Of a stretch of 64,000 nucleotides of DNA, positions 51,751 through 59,897 are shown piece by piece. The DNA comes from Hymenobacter baengnokdamensis (GTDB lineage: Bacteria; Bacteroidota; Bacteroidia; Cytophagales; Hymenobacteraceae): NCBI RefSeq assembly GCF_008728635.1, contig NZ_CP044285.1, positions 4,216,001 through 4,280,000 on the forward strand. The letters are read 5' to 3'. Made by a program: the position numbers and the translations under genes. The notes under the pieces were generated by a model. That model made no database searches and was not told the origin of the DNA. It worked only from the letters and a program-made list of their open reading frames with translations. Numbering within the stretch: position 1 is the first letter of the stretch; each line of letters opens with the position of its first letter.

Positions 51751-53282
51751 TACGGGCCGAAGAACGTTGCAATAGAATCGACGCGCCGGGCGGCAAAGCC
51801 GCTCAGCGTCTGGGTTGCTCCGTCGCCCTGGGTAAGCTGCGCACGGTCGAGCGGCCGGTAGCCGCCCAGCGCATCGGTGTACACTACCTCGCCCGCAGCC
51901 AGCCGCGCCGCCAGCCAAAGCCGAAACGCCTTATCGGGGCGCACGGGCAGCCCGACAATGCGCGGGGCGCTGTCGGCCCGCCCGGTATAATACTGCAGCT
52001 GGTTGCGCAGCAGGTTAGGGTCGCGCAGCAAAAACCACGCGGCCGGCTGGCGCAGCACGCGCAGGCGCAGCGCGGGCCCGGCTCCTGTGTAAACGAGGCG
52101 ATGGGCCGGAAGCAAGGCGAAAGCCAGGTTCCAGCTCAACAGCGCAGTGCCCACGGCTGCTACCCGGCGCGGGGCCCAGGCTCGCAGCCGCCCGCCGGCC
52201 ATGGCTATTGCCGCCAGGGCCGGCAGCATGACCATAAACTCGGCATTGCCGGCCGCCTGGGCCGCAAAGCCCAGGTGCAGCCCCCCAATCAGGGCGTGCG
52301 TGCGCCGGATGCCACGGGCGGGGCTAGGGCTGCCTGGGTGGGGAAGCGCCCGCACCCCGTACCAGCCCAGGACACCATATACAATTAACCCTATACTTGC
52401 CAAACCAGTTAGCCCCAGCCCTACCGGCCAGTGGGCCAGCAGCGGCCCCATGTTGCCGTGTACCTGGCCCACCGTCCGTGCCACGCTAATCCCTGTAAGC
52501 AGCAGGCTACGCCCGCCCAGCTCCACGCGGGCGCTACCGGTCAGGTAGTCGTGCAGGGCAAAGCGCACTATGCCGGCCACGCCGCTGGCCGGGGCCGCCA
52601 GCCCATACGCAACAGGCACTACCAGGGCCGGCAGCCCATACACCAGCCCCAGGCGCACACCAGCATGCCCCTGCCAGGGCCGCAGCCCCAGCAGCAAGCC
52701 CAGCCACCACCACACCATCAGCTGGTGCACGAGGCAGGCCAGCGCCGCCAGCAGCCCGGCCAGCCCCAGCCAGCGCCAACTGGCCACCAGGGTATCGCTG
52801 GCCCGCGCCCAGGCTAGGCTGGCCAGCAGCGCCAGTAACAGCGGGAGTATGTACGTCTCATTTTCGGTAGCGAAGCGCAGCATTCCGAAACAGCTGCCTA
52901 CCAGCAATAGCCAGGCCGGGATGGCGGCACCGGGCGCGCCGGCCCGCGCCAGCAGCCGGGCCAGCACCAGCAGGCAGGCGCCGGCCGCCAGGGCGTTCAG
53001 CATTTGCAGCCAGGTGATGGCCAGCTCGCCGGCCGGCGCGGCTCCGCTGGCTCCTACCAGCTGCAGCCACCGCCAGCCGATGGCATTGTAGAGCAGGTGG
53101 TGGGGCTGCCAAAGCTCCTGCCCCCAGCGCGAGCAGGCCGCGTAGTACCACGCGTCGCCGGTGGGGTTGCGGGTGGGTAGGGCCAGGCAGACAGCAGTCA
53201 GCAGGCCAGCGACAGCTATGCTGGGCCACGTGCGGCCGGTACGTAAGCGAAAAGCGGTTAGGCGATGCTGCATGAAGCCCAC
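51654..53282 (-). CDS. integral membrane protein, GT-C-like
   Basis: A 542-residue protein with about 10-11 membrane segments in the first 420 residues and a soluble C-terminal part of about 120 residues. The first outer loop reads NPTGDAWYYAACSRWGQELW and then PHHLLYNAIGWRW; a loop Asp and the HHLLY run resemble GT-C type glycosyltransferases and related proteins. The soluble part contains NQLQYYTGRADSAPRIV. Start at 53282 or at the Met three codons later. Its 3' end overlaps the convergent gene (51654-51750). Function unknown. Confidence 0.62.
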   Translation of the reverse strand: MGFMQHRLTAFRLRTGRTWPSIAVAGLLTAVCLALPTRNPTGDAWYYAACSRWGQELWQPHHLLYNAIGWRWLQLVGASGAAPAGELAITWLQMLNALAAGACLLVLARLLARAGAPGAAIPAWLLLVGSCFGMLRFATENETYILPLLLALLASLAWARASDTLVASWRWLGLAGLLAALACLVHQLMVWWWLGLLLGLRPWQGHAGVRLGLVYGLPALVVPVAYGLAAPASGVAGIVRFALHDYLTGSARVELGGRSLLLTGISVARTVGQVHGNMGPLLAHWPVGLGLTGLASIGLIVYGVLGWYGVRALPHPGSPSPARGIRRTHALIGGLHLGFAAQAAGNAEFMVMLPALAAIAMAGGRLRAWAPRRVAAVGTALLSWNLAFALLPAHRLVYTGAGPALRLRVLRQPAAWFLLRDPNLLRNQLQYYTGRADSAPRIVGLPVRPDKAFRLWLAARLAAGEVVYTDALGGYRPLDRAQLTQGDGATQTLSGFAARRVDSIATFFGPYYLTRLGPAAPQTRPSQLPANASAAVKTGENR

Positions 53283-53361
53283 AAGCTACGTGCTGGACGC
53301 TAATGGGCAGGCGTTGCGCCGGGCTTCGGTGGTACTTACCCAACTGACAAATTACTGCGTC

Positions 53362-54657
53362 CTAGCGCTCCAAATCCTGCTTGCGGTGGGCATCGAGCGC
53401 CAGCAGGGCAAAGAGCAGGATGGTGAACGACCACAGCGACGAGCCCCCGTAGCTGAAAAACGGCAGCGGAATACCTACCACTGGCATCAGGCCCATTGTC
53501 ATGCCCAGGTTCACGGTAAAGTGCACAAACAGGATGCTGGCCGCGCAGTAGCCGTAGGTGCGCCCAAACACCGACTTCTGGCGCTCGGCCACCCACAAGA
53601 TTCGCCAGAGCAGGGTAAGGTAGAGGGCAATAACGACCAGGCAGCCGGTCCAGCCCCACTCCTCCCCCACGGTGCAGAAAATGAAATCGGTGCTTTGCTC
53701 GGGCACGAAATCGAACTTGGTTTGGGTGCCTTTCAGGAATCCTTTACCAAACCAGCCACCCGAGCCGAGCGCAATTTTGCTTTGCGTCACGTTCCAGCCT
53801 TTGCCCAGGGGGTCTTTGCCGGGGTCAATAAGCATCTCGATGCGCTGGCGCTGGTGGGGCTGCAATACATGGTTGAAGAAAAAATCGACCCCGAATACCA
53901 TGCCGATAACCAGCGCCCAGGCCCCTAGACTCAGCGGCAGATGGTGGCGCCACAGCCGCGAATTCAGCAAAAACGCTATACCCAGCACCAGGGTAAAGCC
54001 GCCCACCAGCCACACCTTGGGCACCAGCAGCGCCAGCAGTAGTATAATGCCGCCCGCCGCCAGCAGCAGCAGAATAAGCGGCGACATGCCTTCCCGGAAA
54101 TAAGCCAGCAGCAGGGCCGCAAACACCAGCGACTGCCCGGTTTCGTTGGAAGCCAGGATGAGCGCCACCGGTAGCAGCGTGAGGCCGGCCAGCACGGCCT
54201 GGTCGCGCCAGTTCTGGTTGCGCAGGTTAATACCGGCCATAAAGCGCGAGGCCGCCAGCGCAGTCGTAAACTTGGCAAACTCGGCCGGCTGCAGGCGCAC
54301 CGGCCCAAACTCCAGCCACGAGCGCGAGCCCGCAATGGGCCGTGCCACCACCAGCGTCACAAGCAACAGCACTATCATGCCGCCGTAGAGTACGTAGGCC
54401 AGCGCGTCGTAGGCCTTGTAGTCGACTACCAGCAGAATCACGATGAGCACGGCCGCCGTACCCATCCAGATAAGCTGCTTAAACCAGTTGAAGGCCATCA
54501 GCTCCGAAAAGCTGAGCGAGGAGAGCGGACTAGCCGGCGCATCGGGCGAGTAGCTGGCCGCGTACACAGCCCCCCAGCCCAGCCCCACCAGCAGCAGGTA
54601 AATGAGCAGCAGCGGCCAGTCGATGCTGCGCGAAGAACGGGTGGTAACGGGAGACAT
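53362..54657 (-). CDS. rodA: peptidoglycan glycosyltransferase RodA
   Basis: RodA is the SEDS glycan polymerase of the elongasome and works with PBP2. The 431-residue protein has about ten membrane segments. SEDS marks are ARPIAGSRSWLEFGPVRLQP with PAEFAKF, FLKGTQTKFDFVPEQSTDFI and, near the end, PVVGIPLPFFSYGGSS. The frame is open far upstream to 55425, which only translates pbp2 in another frame; the ATG at 54655-54657 gives the proper start. It follows pbp2 by 104 bases on the same strand. Confidence 0.94.
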   Translation of the reverse strand: MSPVTTRSSRSIDWPLLLIYLLLVGLGWGAVYAASYSPDAPASPLSSLSFSELMAFNWFKQLIWMGTAAVLIVILLVVDYKAYDALAYVLYGGMIVLLLVTLVVARPIAGSRSWLEFGPVRLQPAEFAKFTTALAASRFMAGINLRNQNWRDQAVLAGLTLLPVALILASNETGQSLVFAALLLAYFREGMSPLILLLLAAGGIILLLALLVPKVWLVGGFTLVLGIAFLLNSRLWRHHLPLSLGAWALVIGMVFGVDFFFNHVLQPHQRQRIEMLIDPGKDPLGKGWNVTQSKIALGSGGWFGKGFLKGTQTKFDFVPEQSTDFIFCTVGEEWGWTGCLVVIALYLTLLWRILWVAERQKSVFGRTYGYCAASILFVHFTVNLGMTMGLMPVVGIPLPFFSYGGSSLWSFTILLFALLALDAHRKQDLER

Positions 54658-54761
54658 GTAAGAAACTTTCGGCAAAGGTCGGGAGAAGTAGCGCAGCGCC
54701 ACCCCGCGTAGCGCTTGCAGCCTGGGCAATGCCCGGTAGCCAGCGGCTTTACAACCAGCCG

Positions 54762-56600
54762 CTAATGCCGGTGAGTGGGCGCTGTGCCGTACATCACCCA
54801 GTCTTCCCAGCGCTTGCGGTTGGGAGCTACTTTGCCGCGCAGGTAGCGCTCCATCATCAGGCCGGCGGCGGGCGCGGCGAAGGTGCCGCCAAAACCCGCG
54901 TTCTCGATGAAAACGGCAATGGCGATTTTGGGGTCGTTGGCGGGAGCGAAGGCGGCAAACGTCGAGTGGTCCTCGCCGTGCGCGTTCTGCACGGTGCCGG
55001 TTTTGCCAGCCACCGAAATGCCGTACTGCGCCAGGCTGGCAAATGAGCCGGTGCCGCCGCGCCCGTCTACTACTTCCTGCATCCCCGGAATAACGTATTT
55101 GAAAAGCGTGGTATCGACGGCCGTGTAGTGGCGCTGCCGAAACTCGGGCAGCGGCTGGCCGCTGCTGCCCACGGCCCGCACAAAATGCGGGGAGTAGTAG
55201 TAGCCCCGATTGGCAATGGTGGCCAGCACATTGGCCATTTGCAGGCCCGTAATACCTATTTCGCCCTGCCCGATGCTGAGCGAGTACACCGTTTTGAAAT
55301 TCCAGTGGTGAAAGCCGCGCAGCTTGTCGTAAAAATCGGGCGACGGGATGAGGCCGCGCTTCTCGTGGCCCATATCCACGCCCAGCTTTTCGCCCAGGCC
55401 GAAGGTTTTGACCATTTTCTGCCACTGGCCCAGGCCCAGGCGGGCATCCTCAAACTTGTTGGGCGATTGCCCACGCACCACGGCTGCCCGCATCACCTGG
55501 TAGAAATACGGGTTGCAGCTGTTTTTAATGGCAATGTTGACGTTGGCCGGGTACTCGTGGCGGTGGGTGCAGCGCACCAGGCGCTGGTCGCAGGGAAAGC
55601 CGGTGCCGGGCGTAACGACCCCCATTTGCAGGGCCACCAACTCGTTTACCAGCTTAAATACCGAGCCGGGCGGGAAGGTAGCCATCAGCGGGCGGTCGAA
55701 AAGCGGGCGGTCGGGGTTGCGCAGCAAATCCATGTAGCGGTTGCCCATCCCCTTGCCGGTCAGCATCTGGGGCTCGTAGTGCGGGGCCGACACAAAGCTG
55801 AGAATCTCGCCGGTTTTGGGGTCGATGGCCACTATCCAGCCGCGCCGGCCGGCCAGCAGCTTTTCGCCGTAGGCCTGCAGGCCGGCGTCGATGCTCAGGT
55901 GCAAGTCCTGCCCGGCCTGCGAGAGCGTGTCAAACTCGCCCCCGCGAAACGGCCCTTTGTCGATGCCGCGCACGTTTACCAGCCGGTACTGCACGCCGCG
56001 CCGGCCCATCAGAATAGGCTCGTAATACGATTCCAGACCCGAGATACCCACGTTTTCGCCCGGCGAATAGTGCGCGTACTTGGGCATTTCGAGCAGCTTG
56101 GGCGTAATGGAGCCCACGTAGCCCAGCGCGTGGGCCAGGTTTTGGGTGCGGTAGGCGCGGGCCATGCGGGCCTGCACCCGAAAGCCGGGAAAGTCAATCA
56201 GGTTATCCTGAATAGCGGCCAGCTCGGGCGTGCTCAGGTTTTGAATCAGGGGCGAGGGGCGCACCCGCGAGTAGGCGCGGGCCGCCTGCAAGCCCAGGCG
56301 CAGGTCTTCGAGGGGCAGCTGCATCACCTGGCAAAACTTGGCCGAGTCGAGGTGCTTCACTTCGCGGGGCACCACCATCAGGTCGTACACCGGCGTATTG
56401 GTAACCAGCAGCGAGTCGTGCCGGTCGTAGATGAGGCCCCGGTACGGCACCTGCACCTGCCGCTGAAGCGTATTGCGGTCGGCCGCCGTTTTGTAGGAGT
56501 CGTCGAGCACTTGCAGGTAAAACAGCCGGCTCACGAACAGCAGACCCACCAGGGTAAATATTGCCAGCACCACGTAGCGCCGGCCTTCCAGGTATTGCAT
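54762..56600 (-). CDS. mrdA: penicillin-binding protein 2
   Basis: PBP2 cross-links peptidoglycan during cell elongation. The 612-residue protein has one N-terminal membrane anchor, the dimerisation or pedestal domain, and a transpeptidase domain with Ser313-x-x-Lys316 (PPGSVFKLVNE), the SxN motif in KNSCNPYFYQ, and Lys533-Thr-Gly (AGKTGTVQN). The C-terminus is short. rodA follows. mreB, mreC and mreD, which are often upstream in Bacteroidota, are not here: a palindrome and a divergent glycosyltransferase come first. Confidence 0.95.
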   Translation of the reverse strand: MQYLEGRRYVVLAIFTLVGLLFVSRLFYLQVLDDSYKTAADRNTLQRQVQVPYRGLIYDRHDSLLVTNTPVYDLMVVPREVKHLDSAKFCQVMQLPLEDLRLGLQAARAYSRVRPSPLIQNLSTPELAAIQDNLIDFPGFRVQARMARAYRTQNLAHALGYVGSITPKLLEMPKYAHYSPGENVGISGLESYYEPILMGRRGVQYRLVNVRGIDKGPFRGGEFDTLSQAGQDLHLSIDAGLQAYGEKLLAGRRGWIVAIDPKTGEILSFVSAPHYEPQMLTGKGMGNRYMDLLRNPDRPLFDRPLMATFPPGSVFKLVNELVALQMGVVTPGTGFPCDQRLVRCTHRHEYPANVNIAIKNSCNPYFYQVMRAAVVRGQSPNKFEDARLGLGQWQKMVKTFGLGEKLGVDMGHEKRGLIPSPDFYDKLRGFHHWNFKTVYSLSIGQGEIGITGLQMANVLATIANRGYYYSPHFVRAVGSSGQPLPEFRQRHYTAVDTTLFKYVIPGMQEVVDGRGGTGSFASLAQYGISVAGKTGTVQNAHGEDHSTFAAFAPANDPKIAIAVFIENAGFGGTFAAPAAGLMMERYLRGKVAPNRKRWEDWVMYGTAPTHRH

Positions 56601-56620
56601 ACAGTAAAGTTACGCCCGGA

Positions 56621-56692
56621 AGTAGCGTAGCCTCTGCGAGTCCGCGCGTAGTACGCTACCCGAACGTGCGGACTCGCAGAGTCCACGCTACT
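56621..56692. repeat. palindromic repeat before the glycosyltransferase
   Basis: The arms 56621-56645 and 56668-56692 share CTCTGCGAGTCCGC and its complement, and the ends AGTAGCGT / ACGCTACT pair too. It is the same family as 7081-7154 (CTCTGCGAGTCC arms). It lies between divergent pbp2 and the glycosyltransferase, 9 bases before a TACCTTTG box. Confidence 0.85.
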
Positions 56693-56701
56693 TTCGGCCA
56701 G

Positions 56702-56709
56702 TACCTTTG
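56702..56709 (+). promoter_or_regulatory. TACCTTTG -7 box
   Basis: A perfect TAnnTTTG match 18 bases before the ATG at 56728. As at lgt, it directly follows a copy of the CTCTGCGAGTCC palindrome. Confidence 0.55.
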
Positions 56710-56727
56710 TGGTTTAGCCCCCTGCTC

Positions 56728-57717
56728 ATGCCGCCGCTCGCTACTCCTACTGCCAACACCGCCTTTACGGGTTTCATATCGGTCGTCGCGCCGCTCTACA
56801 ACGAAGCCGACACGGTGGCCCAGCTCGTGAGCCGCGTGGGCGCCGTGATGCAGCAGCATGGCTACGACTACGAGCTGATACTGGTGAACGACGGCAGCAC
56901 CGACCGCAGCTGGGCCGTGATGCAGGAGCTGGCCGCCTACGACCGCCACCTGGTGGCCATTGACCTAGCCGGCAACTACGGCCAGACGCTGAGCCTGCGC
57001 GCCGGCTTTGCCCAGGCGCGGGGCGAGGTTATTATTGCCATGGACGGCGACCTGCAGCACGACCCGGCCTACATTCCGCAGTTTATCAGCCTCATCAACG
57101 AGGGCTACGACATGGTGGGCGGCGCCAAGGCCAAGCGGCCCGAGGGGCCGATTGCCACGGCGCTGGCCACCACGGCGCACGGCATTATCCGGCGCTTGTC
57201 GGGGGTGCAGCTGCGCTATTTCGGGGCTACCTATAAGGCGTATCGCAGCTACCTGGTAAAGAACGTGGAGATGCTCGGCGATGCGCACCGCTTTCTGGGC
57301 GCGCTGGTGGCGCGCAAAAACCTACGCTACTGCGAGTTTCCGATTGAGATTCACGAGCGGCAGTTCGGGCAGAGCAACTACAAGATTAGCAAGCTCTTCT
57401 ACGTTATTCTCGACCTGTTTATCCTGCGCTTTTTTATTGTGCACTCGCGCAAGCCGTTCCGCCTGTTTGGGCTGGCCGGGCTGCTGAGCTTGTTTACCGG
57501 CGGCATACTGGCGGGTCAATTTCTCATCCGCTCAATATTCTTTAAACTGAATATTGAGGCTACTTACCCGCTTGAGTTCATTTTCAGCCTCTTCCTGATA
57601 ATGGCCGGTATTTTCCTGCTTTGTTTCGGCGTGCTGGCCGAGATTGGGATGTACAATTACTACTCGCGCCGCACGCGCACGCCTTATGTGGTGCGACAAC
57701 TTGTGGGTAATAAGTAA
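56728..57717 (+). CDS. family 2 glycosyltransferase, DPM/GtrB-like
   Basis: A 329-residue membrane-bound GT2. The GT-A domain shows SVVAPLYNEADTV near residue 14, LVNDGSTDRSW near 50, the metal-binding DGDLQHDP near 105, and the acceptor-side EIHERQFGQSNYK near 210. Two membrane segments follow (about 245-310). This is the form of dolichyl-phosphate-mannose-synthase-like enzymes that load sugars on polyprenyl phosphate. The start is ATG 56728. The sugar acceptor would suit the GT39-type protein encoded near 60-61.5 kb (inference). Confidence 0.88.
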   Translation: MPPLATPTANTAFTGFISVVAPLYNEADTVAQLVSRVGAVMQQHGYDYELILVNDGSTDRSWAVMQELAAYDRHLVAIDLAGNYGQTLSLRAGFAQARGEVIIAMDGDLQHDPAYIPQFISLINEGYDMVGGAKAKRPEGPIATALATTAHGIIRRLSGVQLRYFGATYKAYRSYLVKNVEMLGDAHRFLGALVARKNLRYCEFPIEIHERQFGQSNYKISKLFYVILDLFILRFFIVHSRKPFRLFGLAGLLSLFTGGILAGQFLIRSIFFKLNIEATYPLEFIFSLFLIMAGIFLLCFGVLAEIGMYNYYSRRTRTPYVVRQLVGNK

Positions 57718-58190
57718 TGGGTAATGATAAACGAAGCAAAGGCAGCTTCATTGACTTGGAACGAGGCGTTTCGGCAGCGCACCCAGGCGGCCGCATTGCG
57801 AGTTATTAAGCTCTATCAGCAGTTGCCGCGATGGGGCGAAGCCGAAACGCTAGGCAAGCAGCTGTTGCGGGCTGCTACGTCGGTAGCGGCCAATTATCGG
57901 GCTTCCTGCCGCGCCCGCTCGTCCTGCGAGTACTACGCCAAGCGCTGCATCTGCGTAGAGGAAGCCGATGAAACCCAGTTCTGGCTGGAGTTGCTGGGGC
58001 AAGCCGGCATTTTTCCGAAAGTACGGCTAAGTGATTTGGAGCAGGAATACGCCGCCATTACGGCCATCCTCACCACCGCCCGCAAACTCGCAAAGCAGTT
58101 ATGAGCACAATTAGTGATGAGCCGCGGCCAATAGATAGTGTTGTTCACCCAACCAGAACAGCATTACCCATTACCCATTACCCACTGCCC
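57708..58190. repeat. inverted heptamer repeats flanking the four-helix-bundle gene
   Basis: The left arm starts at 57708 (GTGGGTAATAAGTAATGGG) and the right arm (ATTACCCATTACCCATTACC and CAC, about 58165-58187) is its complement with two changes over 24 bases. They bound a unit of about 480 bases containing one gene of 126 codons. The left arm covers the end of the glycosyltransferase gene; the right arm lies within the deacetylase frame. Confidence 0.75.
57724..58104 (+). CDS. four-helix-bundle (S23/IVS-type) protein
   Basis: A 126-residue all-helical protein of the 23S-rRNA-intervening-sequence family. Diagnostic pattern: ALRVIKLYQQLP, LGKQLLRAATSVAANYRASC, RARSSCEYYAKRCICVEEAD with ETQFWLELLGQAG, and a last helix with AITAILTTARKLAKQL. 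Relatives occur as free genes, inside 23S rRNA inserts, and as accessory proteins of diversity-generating retroelements. It starts at ATG 57724, inside the left heptamer arm, and ends in ATGA overlap with the deacetylase. Function unknown; mobile behaviour suspected. Confidence 0.82.
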   Translation: MINEAKAASLTWNEAFRQRTQAAALRVIKLYQQLPRWGEAETLGKQLLRAATSVAANYRASCRARSSCEYYAKRCICVEEADETQFWLELLGQAGIFPKVRLSDLEQEYAAITAILTTARKLAKQL

Positions 58191-58994
58191 ATTAAAAAAA
58201 AGCTTATCATCAACTGCGATGACTATGGCTGGGACGCGCCAGCTACCCAGGCCATTCTGGAGTTGGGCACCGCCGGGCAGGTAAGCAGCACCACGGTGAT
58301 GGCCAACTTTGCCACCGACGCCGAGCTACGGGCGCTGCAAAAGCTGGTTTCTCCTTCTTTTTCGGTAGGCCTGCACCTTACCCTGAATGCCGGCCACCCG
58401 CTAAGCGCTGCCTCGAAAGTATCGTCTTTAACAGATATTGACGGGCAGTTTTATTCGTCCAGCCAGCTGTGGCTGCGTTTTTTGCGCGGTCAGGTGCGGC
58501 CTCAGGAGCTTAAAACCGAAGTAGCTGCCCAGCTCCGCCGGCTGGCGGCCGCCGGGCTGGCACCCACCCACGCCGATAGCCACCAGCACCTGCACCAATA
58601 TCCATTGCTGGGGCCGGCGCTGCTCGCTATTCTGCGCGAGCTGGGCGTGCGCCGGGTGCGCCGGCTCACGGCGGCGGGCCGCTTCGATGCGCGCGGACTG
58701 GTACTGCAAGCCTTTGCGCTCAGCAGCCGGCCTGCCCTGCGGGGCTTTGCCACGCCGGGCGCATTGGTGAGTACGTTTTCAACCGAGCCGGCCAGTGCCG
58801 ACGGCTTTCGGCGAGGCGTGGCGGCGGCTTTCCGGCACGCCGACGTAGTGGAGTTTATGAGCCATCCCGGCCTGAGCGAGCGGCCCGGCTCGCCGCTGAT
58901 GCGAGTGCCGGAATATGAGTTCTGGCGCGGGGGCCAGCTGCGCGAACTACTGCGCGAGCTGGGCGGTGAGCTGGTGAGCTACGCGGCAGTGTAA
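58101..58994 (+). CDS. YdjC/ChbG-HpnK family carbohydrate deacetylase
   Basis: A 297-residue protein of the YdjC family, metal-dependent sugar deacetylases (ChbG removes acetyl from chitooligosaccharides, HpnK acts on hopanoids). The metal site is seen in LIINCDDYGWD near residue 35 and in THADSHQHLHQYP near 155. MSHPGLSE near the end is also typical. About 31 N-terminal residues (with THYPLPI) come from the heptamer repeat; no other start codon fits the domain, so the ATG at 58101 is used. The substrate here is probably an envelope sugar. Confidence 0.85.
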   Translation: MSTISDEPRPIDSVVHPTRTALPITHYPLPIKKKLIINCDDYGWDAPATQAILELGTAGQVSSTTVMANFATDAELRALQKLVSPSFSVGLHLTLNAGHPLSAASKVSSLTDIDGQFYSSSQLWLRFLRGQVRPQELKTEVAAQLRRLAAAGLAPTHADSHQHLHQYPLLGPALLAILRELGVRRVRRLTAAGRFDARGLVLQAFALSSRPALRGFATPGALVSTFSTEPASADGFRRGVAAAFRHADVVEFMSHPGLSERPGSPLMRVPEYEFWRGGQLRELLRELGGELVSYAAV

Positions 58995-59009
58995 AGCAAA
59001 CGCGCTGGC

Positions 59010-59897
59010 CTACGCTACCCGGCGCTCGACCCGCACCAGCGCTCCCACCAGCGATACTACCGCCGTAATTACGTAGAACAGCACACTTACGCTTACGGCC
59101 ACCGGCACGCTCAGGGCAAACAGCTTGGCGCCGTATAGAAATGTCAACTCCCTAGCTCCTAGCCCACCAACTGTGAGCGGCAGCACCGCCGCGATACTCG
59201 ACGCCAGAAATACCAGCAGATACGGCAATACCGGCCCGCCGGCGGCGCCCAGCGCCGCCAGCAGGGCCCAGGCGCAAAGCACCTGTGCTCCCTGCACGCC
59301 CAGCGCCTGCCACGAGGTGCGCCCAAAAGCCGAGCGAAACTCGCCAAATCCCCAGCGGCCCAGGCCGTAGCTGACGCCCAGGCCCAGCGGCACCAGCGCC
59401 AGGGCGCCGGCCCGCCACCAGCCGGGGTAGTCGGTGGCCGCAAACAGCCCCAACAGCAGCACCAGCAGCGCCACCATGCCGCTTAGCCGGTCGAGCAGCA
59501 GGGCCCGGAAGATGAGGGCCCGTCGGCCCGGAAACTCCTTGCCCAGCAGGTACACCTTGTAGCCATCGCCGCCAATACCGCCGGGCAGAAACAGGTTGTA
59601 AAACATACCCAGCCAATAGAGGCGCAGGTTGTAGCGCTCGGTAAGCTGAATACCAACGGCCCGGAAAAAGGTATTGAGCCGCACCGAGGAAATCAGCTTT
59701 GAGAGCGTGAACAGCCCCGTGGCCAGCCCCAGCCAGCCCGGCCGGGCGTAGCGCAGGGTGCGGCCCAGCGCGGGCAGGTCGAGGTGACGGGCCACCAGCC
59801 AGAGCGCCCCGGCCATGAAGGCCAGCTTCACGACCAGCAGCACGTAGCGGCGCCAGGCCGGTATGGGCGCGTTCGGGGTTTCGTCGGTAGCCCTCAT
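59010..59897 (-). CDS. flippase-like (lysylphosphatidylglycerol synthase TM-region type) protein
   Basis: A 295-residue membrane protein with about 8 segments in the UPF0104/AglD group. Typical pieces are LARHLDLPALGRTLRYARPG near residue 22 and YNLFLPGGIGGDGYKVYLLG near 95, which is the conserved loop of the family, then GGLGARELTFLYG near 245. Members lack the aminoacyl domain of MprF and often sit beside glycosyltransferases, suggesting lipid-linked substrate flipping. Its ATG overlaps the stop of the GT39-type gene upstream (ATGA), so the two are coupled. Confidence 0.82.
   Translation of the reverse strand: MRATDETPNAPIPAWRRYVLLVVKLAFMAGALWLVARHLDLPALGRTLRYARPGWLGLATGLFTLSKLISSVRLNTFFRAVGIQLTERYNLRLYWLGMFYNLFLPGGIGGDGYKVYLLGKEFPGRRALIFRALLLDRLSGMVALLVLLLGLFAATDYPGWWRAGALALVPLGLGVSYGLGRWGFGEFRSAFGRTSWQALGVQGAQVLCAWALLAALGAAGGPVLPYLLVFLASSIAAVLPLTVGGLGARELTFLYGAKLFALSVPVAVSVSVLFYVITAVVSLVGALVRVERRVA

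Noticed and set aside
54658..55425. Upstream extension of the rodA frame by about 256 codons
   Set aside because: It only translates pbp2 in the wrong frame; RodA starts properly at 54657.
58160..58195. Short tandem repeats that might be a CRISPR fragment
   Set aside because: Units are 7-8 bases without spacers, and they occur as inverted arms; this is not CRISPR architecture.
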